Origin: Micromonospora zingiberis
GTDB lineage: Bacteria > Actinomycetota > Actinomycetes > Mycobacteriales > Micromonosporaceae
DNA length: 64,000 bases
Direction: 5' to 3'
NCBI RefSeq assembly: GCF_004331455.1
Contig: NZ_SJJR01000003.1
Location: 372,001-436,000, forward strand
The notes beneath the pieces are model-generated. The model did no database searches, was not told where the DNA came from, and saw only the letters and a list, made by a program, of their open reading frames with translations. Shown piece after piece: positions 51,502 through 59,761 of the stretch. The position numbers and the translations under genes were made by a program. The stretch's first letter is position 1, and each line of letters begins with the position of its first letter.

Positions 51502-51817
51502 TAGGTTCTGTCTCGCGGATCTTGGTACGAAACGGCCCCCGTGAGGGCCGTTTCGTACCAAGATCCGGGGCTGGGATCGGGTGAAGCGGATCGGGTCGCC
51601 CGGCGGTGTCGACCGGGGGCCGACCAGCGTGGTTGGACTGCGGCGTGGACGAGTAACGCGGTCAGGTCGGACGTGGCTTCAAGGGCGCAGGCAGTGGGGC
51701 GACCAGGCGGCCAGGTACGACGTGCTCGGTACCCACTTCCACGACTTGCTCGACTCGTCGAACTTCGATCGGCCTACCTGCCGTTCCCGACCAACAAGAT
51801 CCGCGAGACAGAACCTA
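51502..51817. mobile_element. 316-bp non-autonomous element (MITE-like) with 23-bp terminal inverted repeats
   Basis: Perfect 23-bp inverted repeats, 51502-51524 and 51795-51817, start and end with TA; GGTTCTGTCTCGCGG is the core of the left end. TA at both outer edges fits a TA target duplication, giving a 312-bp element. Just inside the left end is a second perfect 23-bp hairpin (51516-51538 with 51545-51567) that shares GGATCTTG with the terminal repeat. Near the right end, one frame reads AARYDVLGTHFHDLL, weakly like the C-terminus of IS5-family transposases (…RYDKLxxxYLxxL), so it may be a deletion derivative of such an IS. The right edge overlaps the proA stop codon. Confidence 0.72.
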
Positions 51818-53059
51818 GGGGCGGAGATGGCCGGTGCCGGTTACTACGTACTTGGTGCTGGTCAGTTCGGGTAGGCCCATGGGGCCACGGGCGTGGAGTT
51901 TCTGGGTGGAGATGCCGATCTCGGCGCCGAAGCCGAACTCGCCGCCGTCGGTGAACCGGGTCGAGGCGTTGACCATCACCGCCGCCGAGTCGACCCGAGC
52001 CACGAACTCCCGGGCGGCCGACTGCGAGTCGGTGACGATGGCCTCGGTGTGGCCGCTGCCGTACCGGCGGATGTGCGCGACCGCCGTGTCGAGCGAGTCG
52101 ACGACGGCGACCGAGATGTCTGCCGAGAGGTACTCGGTGGCGAAGTCCTCGTCGGTGGCCGGGACGACCGCGTCGGAGAACCGGGCCACCTCGGCCGAGC
52201 CGTGCACGGTCACCCCGGCCTCGGCGAAGGCGGCCAGCATCGCCGGCAGGAACTCGTCGGCGACGGCCGCGTGCACCAGCAGCGACTCGGCGGTGTTGCA
52301 GGTGGACAGGCGCTGCGTCTTGGCGTTCAGGGCGATCGACAGAGCCATCGACAGGTCGGCGGCGGCGTCGACGTAGACGTGACAGTTGCCCACCCCGGTT
52401 TCGATCACCGGCACGGTGGACTCCTCGACCACGGTCCGGATCAGCGACGCACCGCCACGCGGGATCAGCACGTCGACCAGGCCCCGGGCCCGCATCAGCT
52501 CCTTGACCGAGTCGCGGGAGCTGGCGTCGAGCAGCTGCACCGCGTCCGCCGGCAGGCCGGCCCCGACGATCGCGTCGCGCAGCACGGCCACCAGTGCGGC
52601 GTTGGAGTGCGCGGCCGACGACGAGCCGCGCAGCAGCGCCGCGTTGCCGGACTTCAGGCAGATGCCGGCGGCGTCCACGGTCACGTTGGGTCGACCTTCG
52701 TAGACGATGCCGACCACGCCGAACGGCACCCGGATCTGCCGTAGTTCCAGCCCGTTGGGCAGGGTCGAGCCGCGAACCACCTCACCCACCGGGTCGGGCA
52801 GCGCGGCCATCTGACGCAGCGCGTCGGCGATGCCGGCCATCCGGCCCTCGTCGAGGGCGAGCCGGTCCAGCACGGCCGCGCTCAGCCCGGCGTCGCGCCC
52901 GGCCGCCAGGTCCGCCTCGTTCGCGGTGAGGATCTCCGGCGTACGCGCCACCAGCGCGTCGGCCATCGCGTGCAGCGCGGCGTCCTTGGCGGTACGCGTC
53001 GCCACCGCCAGCGTCTCCGCCGCTGTCCGCGCCCGGCGCGCCTGCTCGGTCACGCTCAT
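51815..53059 (-). CDS. proA: Gamma-glutamyl phosphate reductase (proline biosynthesis)
   Basis: A 414-residue enzyme reducing gamma-glutamyl phosphate to glutamate semialdehyde with [35 protein letters not shown] is the nucleotide region, [15 protein letters not shown] carries the catalytic Cys, and [22 protein letters not shown] is the C-terminal family block. The ATG at 53059 has GAAGGAG upstream. The TAG stop at 51817-51815 is formed by the TA and first G of the inverted-repeat element. proB lies upstream on the same strand, with a dispersed repeat between them. Confidence 0.95.
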   Translation of the reverse strand: MSVTEQARRARTAAETLAVATRTAKDAALHAMADALVARTPEILTANEADLAAGRDAGLSAAVLDRLALDEGRMAGIADALRQMAALPDPVGEVVRGSTLPNGLELRQIRVPFGVVGIVYEGRPNVTVDAAGICLKSGNAALLRGSSSAAHSNAALVAVLRDAIVGAGLPADAVQLLDASSRDSVKELMRARGLVDVLIPRGGASLIRTVVEESTVPVIETGVGNCHVYVDAAADLSMALSIALNAKTQRLSTCNTAESLLVHAAVADEFLPAMLAAFAEAGVTVHGSAEVARFSDAVVPATDEDFATEYLSADISVAVVDSLDTAVAHIRRYGSGHTEAIVTDSQSAAREFVARVDSAAVMVNASTRFTDGGEFGFGAEIGISTQKLHARGPMGLPELTSTKYVVTGTGHLRP

Positions 53060-53076
53060 CCCATGCTCCTTCAGGT

Positions 53077-53130
53077 AAGGAAGGGCCCCCTGTTAACGCC
53101 TCGTGTATAGGAAGGGCCCCTTGTTATCAC
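53077..53130. repeat. Paired dispersed intergenic repeat, copy C
   Basis: Units at 53077-53101 and 53109-53130 in direct orientation, separated by CGTGTAT as in copy A. It fills the 82-bp proB-proA spacer, 18 bp upstream of the proA start, and is therefore in the proBA message if the two genes are cotranscribed. Confidence 0.82.
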
Positions 53131-53141
53131 TTCAACCGGGC

Positions 53142-54281
53142 TTACAGCAGCACCAGGTCATCGCGGTGGACGACCTCCCGTTCGTACGCCGGTCCGAGCG
53201 CCGCCGCAAGGTCTGCGGTGGAGCGCCCGAGCAGGCCGGGCAGCTCGACCGCGTCGTAGTTGACCAGCCCTCGGGCGACCGGGGCGCCGGAGGTGTCGAC
53301 CAGGTCGACCGGATCACCGGCGGTGAACGCCCCGTCGACGGCGGTGATCCCGGCCGGCAGCAGCGACTTGCGCCGGCCCACCACGGCGGCCACCGCCCCC
53401 GGATCGAGGTGCAGCCGCCCCCGGGGCGAGGTCGCGTGGGCGAGCCAGAACAGCCGGGCCGCCGGACGCCGGAGACTGGGGTGGAAGTAGGTGCCGACCG
53501 GCTCACCGGCCAGCGCCGCGACGGCCTGCGTGGCGGAGGTCAGCACCACCGGAATGCCGAACCCGGTGGCGATCCGGGCCGCCTCGACCTTGGTCACCAT
53601 GCCGCCGGTGCCGACGCCCGAGCGGCCGGTGCCGCCGATGTCGACGCCGGCCAGGTCCGCCTCGTCGCGTACCTCGGCGATGCGGCGGGAGCCGGGCCGC
53701 GACGGGTCACCCGTCCAGAGGGCGTCGACGTCGGAGAGCAGCACCAGCAGGTCGGCGTCGACCAGCGCGGCCACCAGCGCGGCCAGCCGGTCGTTGTCGC
53801 CGAAGCGGATCTCCTCGGTGGCGACCGTGTCGTTCTCGTTGACGATCGGCACCGCCCGCAGGTCGAGCAGCTTGCGCAGGGTGCGGTACGCATTGCGGTA
53901 GTGCGCCCGTCGGGTCACGTCGTCGACGGTGAGCAGCACCTGCCCGACGGTGCGACCGTGCCGCGCGAACGCGGCGGCGTACCGCCCGATCAGCAGGCCC
54001 TGTCCGACGCTCGCCGCGGCCTGCTGGGTGGCCAGGTCGCGTGGTCGCCGGGCCAACCCGAGCGGCGCCAGGCCCGCGGCGATCGCGCCGGAGGAGACCA
54101 GCACCACCTCACGACCGTCGGCGGTACGCGAGGCAGGGGCGGCACCGGCCGGCGGTGGCGCGCCGAGCGCGTCGACCAGCGCGTCGAGGCGCTCGTCGGC
54201 CAGCCCGCCGGTGGCGGTGGTCAACGAGGAGGATCCGATCTTGACGACGACCCGCCGGGCCGCCGTGACTGCGTCGCGCAC
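53142..54281 (-). CDS. proB: Glutamate 5-kinase (proline biosynthesis)
   Basis: A 379-residue kinase, the first step of proline synthesis. The amino-acid-kinase domain begins RRVVVKIGSSSLTT and includes EVVLVSSGAIAAGL, VPIVNENDTVATEEIRFGDND and LLSDVDALWTGDP. The C-terminal 100 residues are a PUA domain (KSLLPAGITAVDGAFTAGDPVDL). The GTG at 54281 is chosen because the family starts here; the frame is open much further upstream only because of the GC bias. The proBA order is on the leftward strand. Feedback inhibition by proline is expected from the family. Confidence 0.94.
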   Translation of the reverse strand: MRDAVTAARRVVVKIGSSSLTTATGGLADERLDALVDALGAPPPAGAAPASRTADGREVVLVSSGAIAAGLAPLGLARRPRDLATQQAAASVGQGLLIGRYAAAFARHGRTVGQVLLTVDDVTRRAHYRNAYRTLRKLLDLRAVPIVNENDTVATEEIRFGDNDRLAALVAALVDADLLVLLSDVDALWTGDPSRPGSRRIAEVRDEADLAGVDIGGTGRSGVGTGGMVTKVEAARIATGFGIPVVLTSATQAVAALAGEPVGTYFHPSLRRPAARLFWLAHATSPRGRLHLDPGAVAAVVGRRKSLLPAGITAVDGAFTAGDPVDLVDTSGAPVARGLVNYDAVELPGLLGRSTADLAAALGPAYEREVVHRDDLVLL

Positions 54282-54342
54282 CCGCCTATTCTGCGCCGTC
54301 GCTTCCGAGCCGCCCTTCGGCGTTCCCATAGTCTGGCCGCTT

Positions 54343-54657
54343 GTGACACCAGACGAGTACGTCGAGGCGGTGCTGGAACTGGTCGACCGGATCCCCGCCG
54401 GTCGGGTGATGTCGTACGGGGCGGTGGCCGACGCGCTCGCCGAGCGCTCGGGTCGGGCGTCCGCGCGGCTGGTCGGCTCGATCATGGCCCGGCACGGCGG
54501 GGCGGTGGGCTGGCACCGGGTGGTCAACGCCGCCGGTGCGCTGCCGCCCCGGCTCGCGGCCGAGGCGCGGGCACGCTGGCTGGCCGAGGGCACGCCGCTA
54601 CGCGGCGACCGGGTCGACATGCGGACGGCCGGTTGGTGGCCCGGTGAGGGGATGTGA
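54343..54657 (+). CDS. Alkyltransferase-like protein (ATL), Cys-less MGMT homologue
   Basis: A 104-residue protein with the MGMT DNA-binding fold: IPAGRVMSYGAVAD, RLVGSIMARH and GWHRVVNAAGAL. In MGMT the motif is PCHRV with an alkyl-accepting Cys; here Trp57 takes that position (VGWHRVV), as in ATL proteins, which bind O6-alkylguanine and hand the lesion to nucleotide excision repair rather than repairing it. The GTG start gives the expected N-terminus. It is divergent from proB. In mycobacteria a homologue (Rv3204, from memory) lies near moeZ. Confidence 0.88.
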   Translation: MTPDEYVEAVLELVDRIPAGRVMSYGAVADALAERSGRASARLVGSIMARHGGAVGWHRVVNAAGALPPRLAAEARARWLAEGTPLRGDRVDMRTAGWWPGEGM

Positions 54658-54689
54658 CCAGAGCCATAACGTGAGTAACATTCGGCGCC

Positions 54690-56072
54690 ATGACTGCACC
54701 ATCGGGTGGCCTGCCGCGCAAGGTGCACGTCGGGTACGCGTTCGGCTCGTTGGCCACCGGGGCGTTCGGCACCGTGCCGGGGCTGTTGCTGCTGCCGTAC
54801 CTCACCGACACGCTCGGCGTGGCCGCTGGCGTCGCGGCGCTGCTGGTGCTCCTGCCGAAGGCGTGGGACGTGCTGGTCAACCCGGTCGCCGGGCGGATCT
54901 CCGACCGGACCCGGTCGCGCTGGGGTGCCCGTCGGCCGTACCTGCTCTTCGGTGGACTGGCGCTGGCCGTACTGTTCGGGGCGATCTTCGCCGCGCCGTT
55001 CGGCGCCGGGCCGGCCGCCGGGGCGTACGTCGCGATCGCCTTCCTGGCCACGGCGACCGCGTTCGCCTTCTTCCAGGTGCCGTACGTGGCGATGCCGGCG
55101 GAGTTGACCAGCGACTACGCCGAACGTACCCGGATGATGACCTGGCGGATCGCGGTGCTGGCGCTGGCCATCCTGGTCGCCGGTGCGGTGGCCCCGCTGG
55201 TCCGCGACGCGGCCGGCGGTGGAGTGCCCGGACACCGCTGGATGGGCGTGTTCGTCGCCGGGTTGATCGCGCTCGGCGCGGTCGGTGCCTTCCTGGGCAC
55301 CCGCTCCGCCCCGCAGGGGACGGTCGGCGAGAGCGAACCCAGCCTGCGCGCCCAACTCGCGGTGGCCAGCCGCAACCGGCCGTTCCGGGCGTTGCTGCTC
55401 TGCTTCGTGGTGCAGTCCGCCGGGGTGGCGACGATCCTCGCCGGGGTGCAGTACTTCGCCGGCCAGATCCTGCGCGACCCGACGACCGGCCCGACGCTGC
55501 TGTTCGTCTGCTTCGTCGGGCCGGCCCTGGTGGTGATGCCACTCTGGTCGCGGGCGGGCGCCCGGCTGGGCAAACTCGTCGCCCTGGTGGTCGCGTCGCT
55601 GATCCTGGCGGCCGGCGGGCTGGCGCTGGTCGCCGCGCCGGTGCTGCCCACCGCCGTGATCTACCTGCTGGTCGCGTTGCTCGGCGTCGGGTACGCCGGC
55701 CAGCAGGTGTTCGCGCTGGCCATGCTGCCGGACTGCATCGCGTACGACACCGCCCGCACCGGCCGCCGGCAGGCCGGCGTCTTCACCGGCCTGTGGACCG
55801 CCGGGGAGACCTTCGGTCTGGCCCTGGGCCCCGGCATCTACGGTCTGGTGCTCGCCGTCACCGGCTACGTCTCCTCCACCACCGGGACCGCCGCCATCCA
55901 GTCCGACACCGCCCGCCTCGGCGTCCTGCTCGGCTTCACCCTCCTGCCTGCGCTCCTGATCGCCCTGGCCACCCTCCTGCTGCGCCCCTACGACCTCACC
56001 GAGGCCCGCCTCGCCACGTTGACCGGGACGAAGGCCGCCGAACCGCACGGAAAGGGCACCACTACTCCATGA
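54690..56072 (+). CDS. MFS/GPH-family sugar-cation symporter-like transporter
   Basis: A 460-residue membrane protein with about 12 helices. KAWDVLVNPVAGRISDRTRSRWGARRPYLL matches the GPH (glycoside-pentoside-hexuronide:cation symporter) signature around loop 2-3, with D-x-x-x-N-P and D-R/T-R residues. Glycosides, sugars or another small anion are possible cargoes. Its TGA stop overlaps the start of the PLP-dependent lyase (ATGA), so transporter and enzyme are translationally coupled and may share a substrate. Confidence 0.85.
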   Translation: MTAPSGGLPRKVHVGYAFGSLATGAFGTVPGLLLLPYLTDTLGVAAGVAALLVLLPKAWDVLVNPVAGRISDRTRSRWGARRPYLLFGGLALAVLFGAIFAAPFGAGPAAGAYVAIAFLATATAFAFFQVPYVAMPAELTSDYAERTRMMTWRIAVLALAILVAGAVAPLVRDAAGGGVPGHRWMGVFVAGLIALGAVGAFLGTRSAPQGTVGESEPSLRAQLAVASRNRPFRALLLCFVVQSAGVATILAGVQYFAGQILRDPTTGPTLLFVCFVGPALVVMPLWSRAGARLGKLVALVVASLILAAGGLALVAAPVLPTAVIYLLVALLGVGYAGQQVFALAMLPDCIAYDTARTGRRQAGVFTGLWTAGETFGLALGPGIYGLVLAVTGYVSSTTGTAAIQSDTARLGVLLGFTLLPALLIALATLLLRPYDLTEARLATLTGTKAAEPHGKGTTTP

Positions 56073-57553
56073 TCGACGAAGACCGGGCGGCACTGCCCGC
56101 GCACGGAGTACCAGCCGAGCGGGTGCTGGCGGAGATCCGTGAACTGCGGGCAATGGACCGGCCGACGCACGGCGGGCGGCTGTTCGCGTACGTGTACGAC
56201 CCGGCGGTGCCGGGACTGGACGAACTGGCCGCCGCCGCGTACGCCGAGAGCGCCCACGTCAACGGGCTCGACCCGACCGCCTTTCCGTCCCTGCTGGCGA
56301 TGGAGAACGCGCTGGTCGGGGCGGCTGCCCAGCTGCTCGGCGGTGGGGCCGGCACGAGTGCGCCGGACGTGGTCGGCAGCGTCACCAGTGGCGGCACCGA
56401 GTCGCTCATCCTGGCCGTGAAGGCCGCCCGGGACGCCCGCCCGGAGATCACCGCACCCCGCATCGTGGTGCCGGCCAGCGCCCACGCGGCGTTCGCCAAG
56501 GCGGCGCACTACCTGCGGGTGGAACTCGATCCGGTGCCGCTGCACCCGGACACCCTCCGGCCGGCGGTCGCCGACGTGGCCGCGGCGATCCGTCCCGAGA
56601 CGGTGCTGGTGGTCTGCTCCGCCCCGTCGTACGCGCACGGCGTGGTCGATCCGGTCGAGCAGATCGCCGAGGTGGCCGCCGCAGCCGGGGTGCGTTGCCA
56701 CGTGGACGCCTGCTTCGGCGGCTGGACCCTGCCGTACCTGCGCCGCCTCGGCGCCGTGGTGCCGGCGTTCGACTTCGCCGTGCCCGGGGTCACCTCGATC
56801 TCCGTGGACCTGCACAAGTACGCGTACGCCCCGAAGGGTGTCTCGTTGCTGCTGCACCGCGATCCGGCGCTGCGCGCGGCGCAGTACTTCGCGTACGCCG
56901 ACTGGCCCGGGTACACGATGATCAACCCGGTGATCTCGTCCACCCGCTCGGGCGGGCCGATCGCCGCCGCGTACGCAACCCTGCGGTACCTCGGCGACGA
57001 CGGCTACCTGGAGCTGACCCGGCTGACCCGGGACGCGGTCCGGGTGCTGGCGGACGCCGTACGCGGTGTCGACGGGCTGCGGCTGGTCGCCGAGCCCGAG
57101 TCGACCGTGGTCTGCTTCACCAGCACCGACTCCGGCCCCGACCTGTTCGTCCTGGTCGACGAGCTGGCGGCTCGGGGTTGGCACACCCAACCCCAGCTCA
57201 CGTACGCCGGACTGCCGCGCAGCGTGCACCTGACGGTGACCGCGGCGGTGGCCCCCCGGGCGGCGGAGTTCGCCGCCGACCTGGCCGAGGCGAGCGCGGC
57301 GGCCGGTGCCGCCGGGCCGGTCCCGCTGCCAGCGGAACTGCTCGCGTTGGCCGGCACGCTCGCCCCGGAGGCGCTCACCGGTGAGCTGGTCGCCGGCCTG
57401 GCCGCCGGGCTGGGCCTCGGTGCGGGCGGCGGGCTGCCGGAGCGGATGGCACCGGTGAACACCCTGCTCGACGCGGCGCCACCGGCGCTGCGGGAGCGCC
57501 TGCTGGTCGAGTTCGTCAGCCTGCTGCAACGCCCCACCGGCGTCGCTGGCTAG
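56069..57553 (+). CDS. PLP-dependent group II decarboxylase/sphingosine-phosphate-lyase-like enzyme
   Basis: A 494-residue fold-type I PLP enzyme. [20 protein letters not shown] is the phosphate-binding region, [15 protein letters not shown] the Asp that pairs with the PLP pyridine, and [18 protein letters not shown] the Schiff-base Lys (K250). Motif order and [24 protein letters not shown] resemble sphingosine-1-phosphate lyase and related decarboxylases. The last 90 residues are Ala/Leu/Gly-rich and helical. The substrate is unknown: an amino acid or a sphingoid-like phosphoamine. It follows its transporter in an overlapping pair. Confidence 0.85.
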   Translation: MIDEDRAALPAHGVPAERVLAEIRELRAMDRPTHGGRLFAYVYDPAVPGLDELAAAAYAESAHVNGLDPTAFPSLLAMENALVGAAAQLLGGGAGTSAPDVVGSVTSGGTESLILAVKAARDARPEITAPRIVVPASAHAAFAKAAHYLRVELDPVPLHPDTLRPAVADVAAAIRPETVLVVCSAPSYAHGVVDPVEQIAEVAAAAGVRCHVDACFGGWTLPYLRRLGAVVPAFDFAVPGVTSISVDLHKYAYAPKGVSLLLHRDPALRAAQYFAYADWPGYTMINPVISSTRSGGPIAAAYATLRYLGDDGYLELTRLTRDAVRVLADAVRGVDGLRLVAEPESTVVCFTSTDSGPDLFVLVDELAARGWHTQPQLTYAGLPRSVHLTVTAAVAPRAAEFAADLAEASAAAGAAGPVPLPAELLALAGTLAPEALTGELVAGLAAGLGLGAGGGLPERMAPVNTLLDAAPPALRERLLVEFVSLLQRPTGVAG

Positions 57554-57562
57554 CCCGCCGAC

Positions 57563-57638
57563 GCCCTGAGCCGGCCGGCGCCCGTGGTGACCCCGCCGGC
57601 GCCCTGAGCCGGCCGGCGCCCGTGGCGAGCCCGCCGGC
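57563..57638. repeat. 38-bp tandem duplication
   Basis: The unit beginning GCCCTGAGCCGGCCGGCGCC occurs at 57563 and 57601 with one or two differences, followed by a partial third copy. It lies directly after the PLP-enzyme stop codon and before dispersed repeat D. Much of it is self-complementary (GCCGGCCGGC), so it may also form terminator hairpins. Confidence 0.75.
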
Positions 57639-57645
57639 GCCGTGG

Positions 57646-57698
57646 TTAGGAAGGGGCCCTTCTACAACGCCAGGCGTTAACAGGGGGCCCTTCCTTCC
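57646..57698. repeat. Dispersed intergenic repeat, copy D, inverted pair
   Basis: One unit runs forwards (57646-57671: TTAGGAAGGGGCCCTTCTAC...) and the second is reversed (57673-57698, ending GGGGGCCCTTCCTTCC), so here the two units form a hairpin instead of a direct pair. It ends 43 bp before the nuoB start codon. Confidence 0.8.
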
Positions 57699-57741
57699 AA
57701 AACGGCTGTGGTTGACTGTCGGGGACGGGAAGGGGGCGGTC

Positions 57742-58320
57742 GTGCAGCTACCGGCGGTGCTCGGCGAGCCGATCCGGTTCGTGCTCAACTGGGGCCGGCG
57801 CTACTCGCTCTGGGTTTTCAACTTCGGGCTGGCCTGCTGCGCCATCGAGTTCATCGCGACCAGCATGTCCCGGCACGACTTCATGCGCCTGGGCGTCATC
57901 CCGTTCGCGCACGGTCCCCGGCAGGCCGACCTGATGGTGGTCTCCGGCACCGTCACCGACAAGATGGCCCCGGCGATCAAGCGGCTCTACGACCAGATGC
58001 CCGAGCCGAAGTACGTCATCTCGTTTGGCGCCTGCTCCAACTGCGGCGGCCCGTACTGGGACTCGTACTCGGTGACCAAGGGCGTCGACCAGCTCATCCC
58101 CGTCGACGTCTACGTGCCGGGCTGCCCGCCCCGGCCGGAGGCGCTGCTGCACGGCATCCTCCGCCTCCAGGAGAAGATCGCCGCCGAGCAGTCCGGCATC
58201 GGTGGGGTGCCCCGCCCCGATCTGCTCGCCGCGCCGGTCGACGCCCCGCCCAGCGACGGTGCCGTACCCCGCTCCGCCGCCTCGCTGACCGCTCCGCCGG
58301 TCCGCCCGCCGTCCGCCTGA
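57742..58320 (+). CDS. nuoB: NuoB-type complex I subunit
   Basis: A 192-residue iron-sulfur protein of the NuoB/PSST family, which carries the terminal cluster N2. The ligands are present: Cys32 and Cys33 (ACCAIE), Cys98 (GACSNCGG) and Cys128 (PGCPPRPE). [17 protein letters not shown] and [30 protein letters not shown] are strongly conserved. The last 35 residues are a Pro/Ala-rich tail. The GTG start is 43 bp after dispersed repeat D. No nuoA, C or D follows directly: the next gene encodes a DUF2252 protein. Confidence 0.92.
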   Translation: MQLPAVLGEPIRFVLNWGRRYSLWVFNFGLACCAIEFIATSMSRHDFMRLGVIPFAHGPRQADLMVVSGTVTDKMAPAIKRLYDQMPEPKYVISFGACSNCGGPYWDSYSVTKGVDQLIPVDVYVPGCPPRPEALLHGILRLQEKIAAEQSGIGGVPRPDLLAAPVDAPPSDGAVPRSAASLTAPPVRPPSA

Positions 58321-58423
58321 GTCTCCCGGCCTCGCCGATGCCGGCCGCGCCGATGCCGGCCGCGCTGACCGGGGGCCGAGTCGAGGGGCCTCGGTCTGGC
58401 GCTCGGGGGCTAGCGTACGGACC

Positions 58424-59740
58424 ATGACCGACGTCGCGGAGCAGCGTTCCGCCTTCATCGTCGAGGTGCTGACCCAGGAGTTCGGCACCCTGATGGCGCT
58501 CGACCCGGCCGCCTTCCGGCGCAAGTTCCGCAAGATGGCCGCCTCCCCGTTCGCCTTCTACCGGGGCAGCGCCAGCCTCTTCTACGCCGATCAGCGCGGT
58601 GACTTCGCCGACGAGCGTTACCTCGACGGCCAGACCAGTCGGGTGTGGATCCACGGTGATCTGCACGCGGAGAACTTCGGCACCTACATGAACGGCTCCG
58701 GCCAGCTCGTGTTCAACGTCAACGACTTCGACGAGGCGTACGTCGGCCCGTTCACCTGGGACCTGCGGCGCTTCGTCGCCAGCGTGGCGCTGATCGGCTA
58801 CACCAAGGCGCTCTCCGACCGGGTGATCAGCGATCTGGTGACCGGCTTCGCGGGAAGCTACCTGACCGAGTTGCGGGCCATCGCCGCCGGTGGCGACGAC
58901 GCCATCGGCTCGATCACCCTCGACAACGCCGACGGTGTGCTGCGTCGGGTGCTCCAGCAGGCCCGGCTCAACACCCGGGTCGACCTGCTCCGGGCGCAGA
59001 CCACCATCGACGCGTACGAGCGGCGGTTCTCCCTGCGCGACGGGGTGTACGAGGTCGACGGCGACGTCCGGGCCGAGGTCTGCGCCGCGTTCGAGGCGTA
59101 CCTGGGCACCCTGCCGGCCGCGACCGCGTCGGCCCGACCGGTGGCGGCGCAGATCAAGGACGTGGTGCTGCGCAAGGGCGTGGGCATCGGTTCGGCCGGG
59201 CTGCCGTCGTACAACCTCCTGCTGGAGGGGCACACCCAGGCGCTGGAGAACGACGTCGTGATCTACATGAAGCAGGCGCAGGTGCCGGCGGTCGCCCGGT
59301 ACGTCGACGACGAGCAGGTCCGTGGCTACTTCCAGCACCAGGGCCACCGCACCGCCGAGTCGCAGCGCGCCCTCCAGGCGCACGCCGACCCGTGGGTGGG
59401 CTTCACCGAACTGGACGGGGTGGGCCAACTGGTCGCCGAGGTCTCCCCGTACGCCGCCGATCTCGACTGGGCCGACGTCAACGAGCCGGAGGAACTGGCC
59501 GGGGTGTTGGCCGACCTGGGCCGGGCGGTCGCCCGGATGCACTCGGTGGCCGACGACGAGTCCAGCCACGACCTGGTCGATTACTCCACCGAGGAGGCGA
59601 TCGTCGCGGCCGTCGACGCCGACCCCGCCGGCTTCGTCGGGCACCTGGTCGACTTCGCCCACGCGTACGGCGTCCGGGCCCGGCAGGACCACCAGCTCTT
59701 CGTGGACCTGTTCCGCAACGGCCGGCTCCCCGGCATCTGA
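58424..59740 (+). CDS. DUF2252 family protein (kinase-fold-like)
   Basis: A 438-residue protein. VWIHGDLHAENFGTYM gives H77, D79, H81 and N84, the HGDxHxxN-type catalytic loop of aminoglycoside-phosphotransferase-like folds, and VFNVNDFDEAYVGPFTWDLRRF is the following metal-binding D-x-D block. FRKMAASPFAFYRGSASLFYAD is the DUF2252 N-terminal signature. Phosphotransfer to an unknown substrate is a reasonable inference. It sits between nuoB and the dehydrogenase gene, convergent with the latter by 21 bp. Confidence 0.88.
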   Translation: MTDVAEQRSAFIVEVLTQEFGTLMALDPAAFRRKFRKMAASPFAFYRGSASLFYADQRGDFADERYLDGQTSRVWIHGDLHAENFGTYMNGSGQLVFNVNDFDEAYVGPFTWDLRRFVASVALIGYTKALSDRVISDLVTGFAGSYLTELRAIAAGGDDAIGSITLDNADGVLRRVLQQARLNTRVDLLRAQTTIDAYERRFSLRDGVYEVDGDVRAEVCAAFEAYLGTLPAATASARPVAAQIKDVVLRKGVGIGSAGLPSYNLLLEGHTQALENDVVIYMKQAQVPAVARYVDDEQVRGYFQHQGHRTAESQRALQAHADPWVGFTELDGVGQLVAEVSPYAADLDWADVNEPEELAGVLADLGRAVARMHSVADDESSHDLVDYSTEEAIVAAVDADPAGFVGHLVDFAHAYGVRARQDHQLFVDLFRNGRLPGI

Positions 59741-59761
59741 CCGGCGCCGGTCCGGGCCGGA

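Noticed and set aside
51541..51954. Protein-coding gene across the inverted-repeat element
   Set aside because: The frame crosses the element boundary into the antisense of proA and has no family features beyond a short transposase-like stretch.
53142..56153. An open frame of about 1000 codons on the leftward strand running through proB and opposite the ATL and MFS genes
   Set aside because: Only the proB part resembles a protein; the rest is the antisense of two well-recognised genes and exists because stop codons are rare at this GC content.
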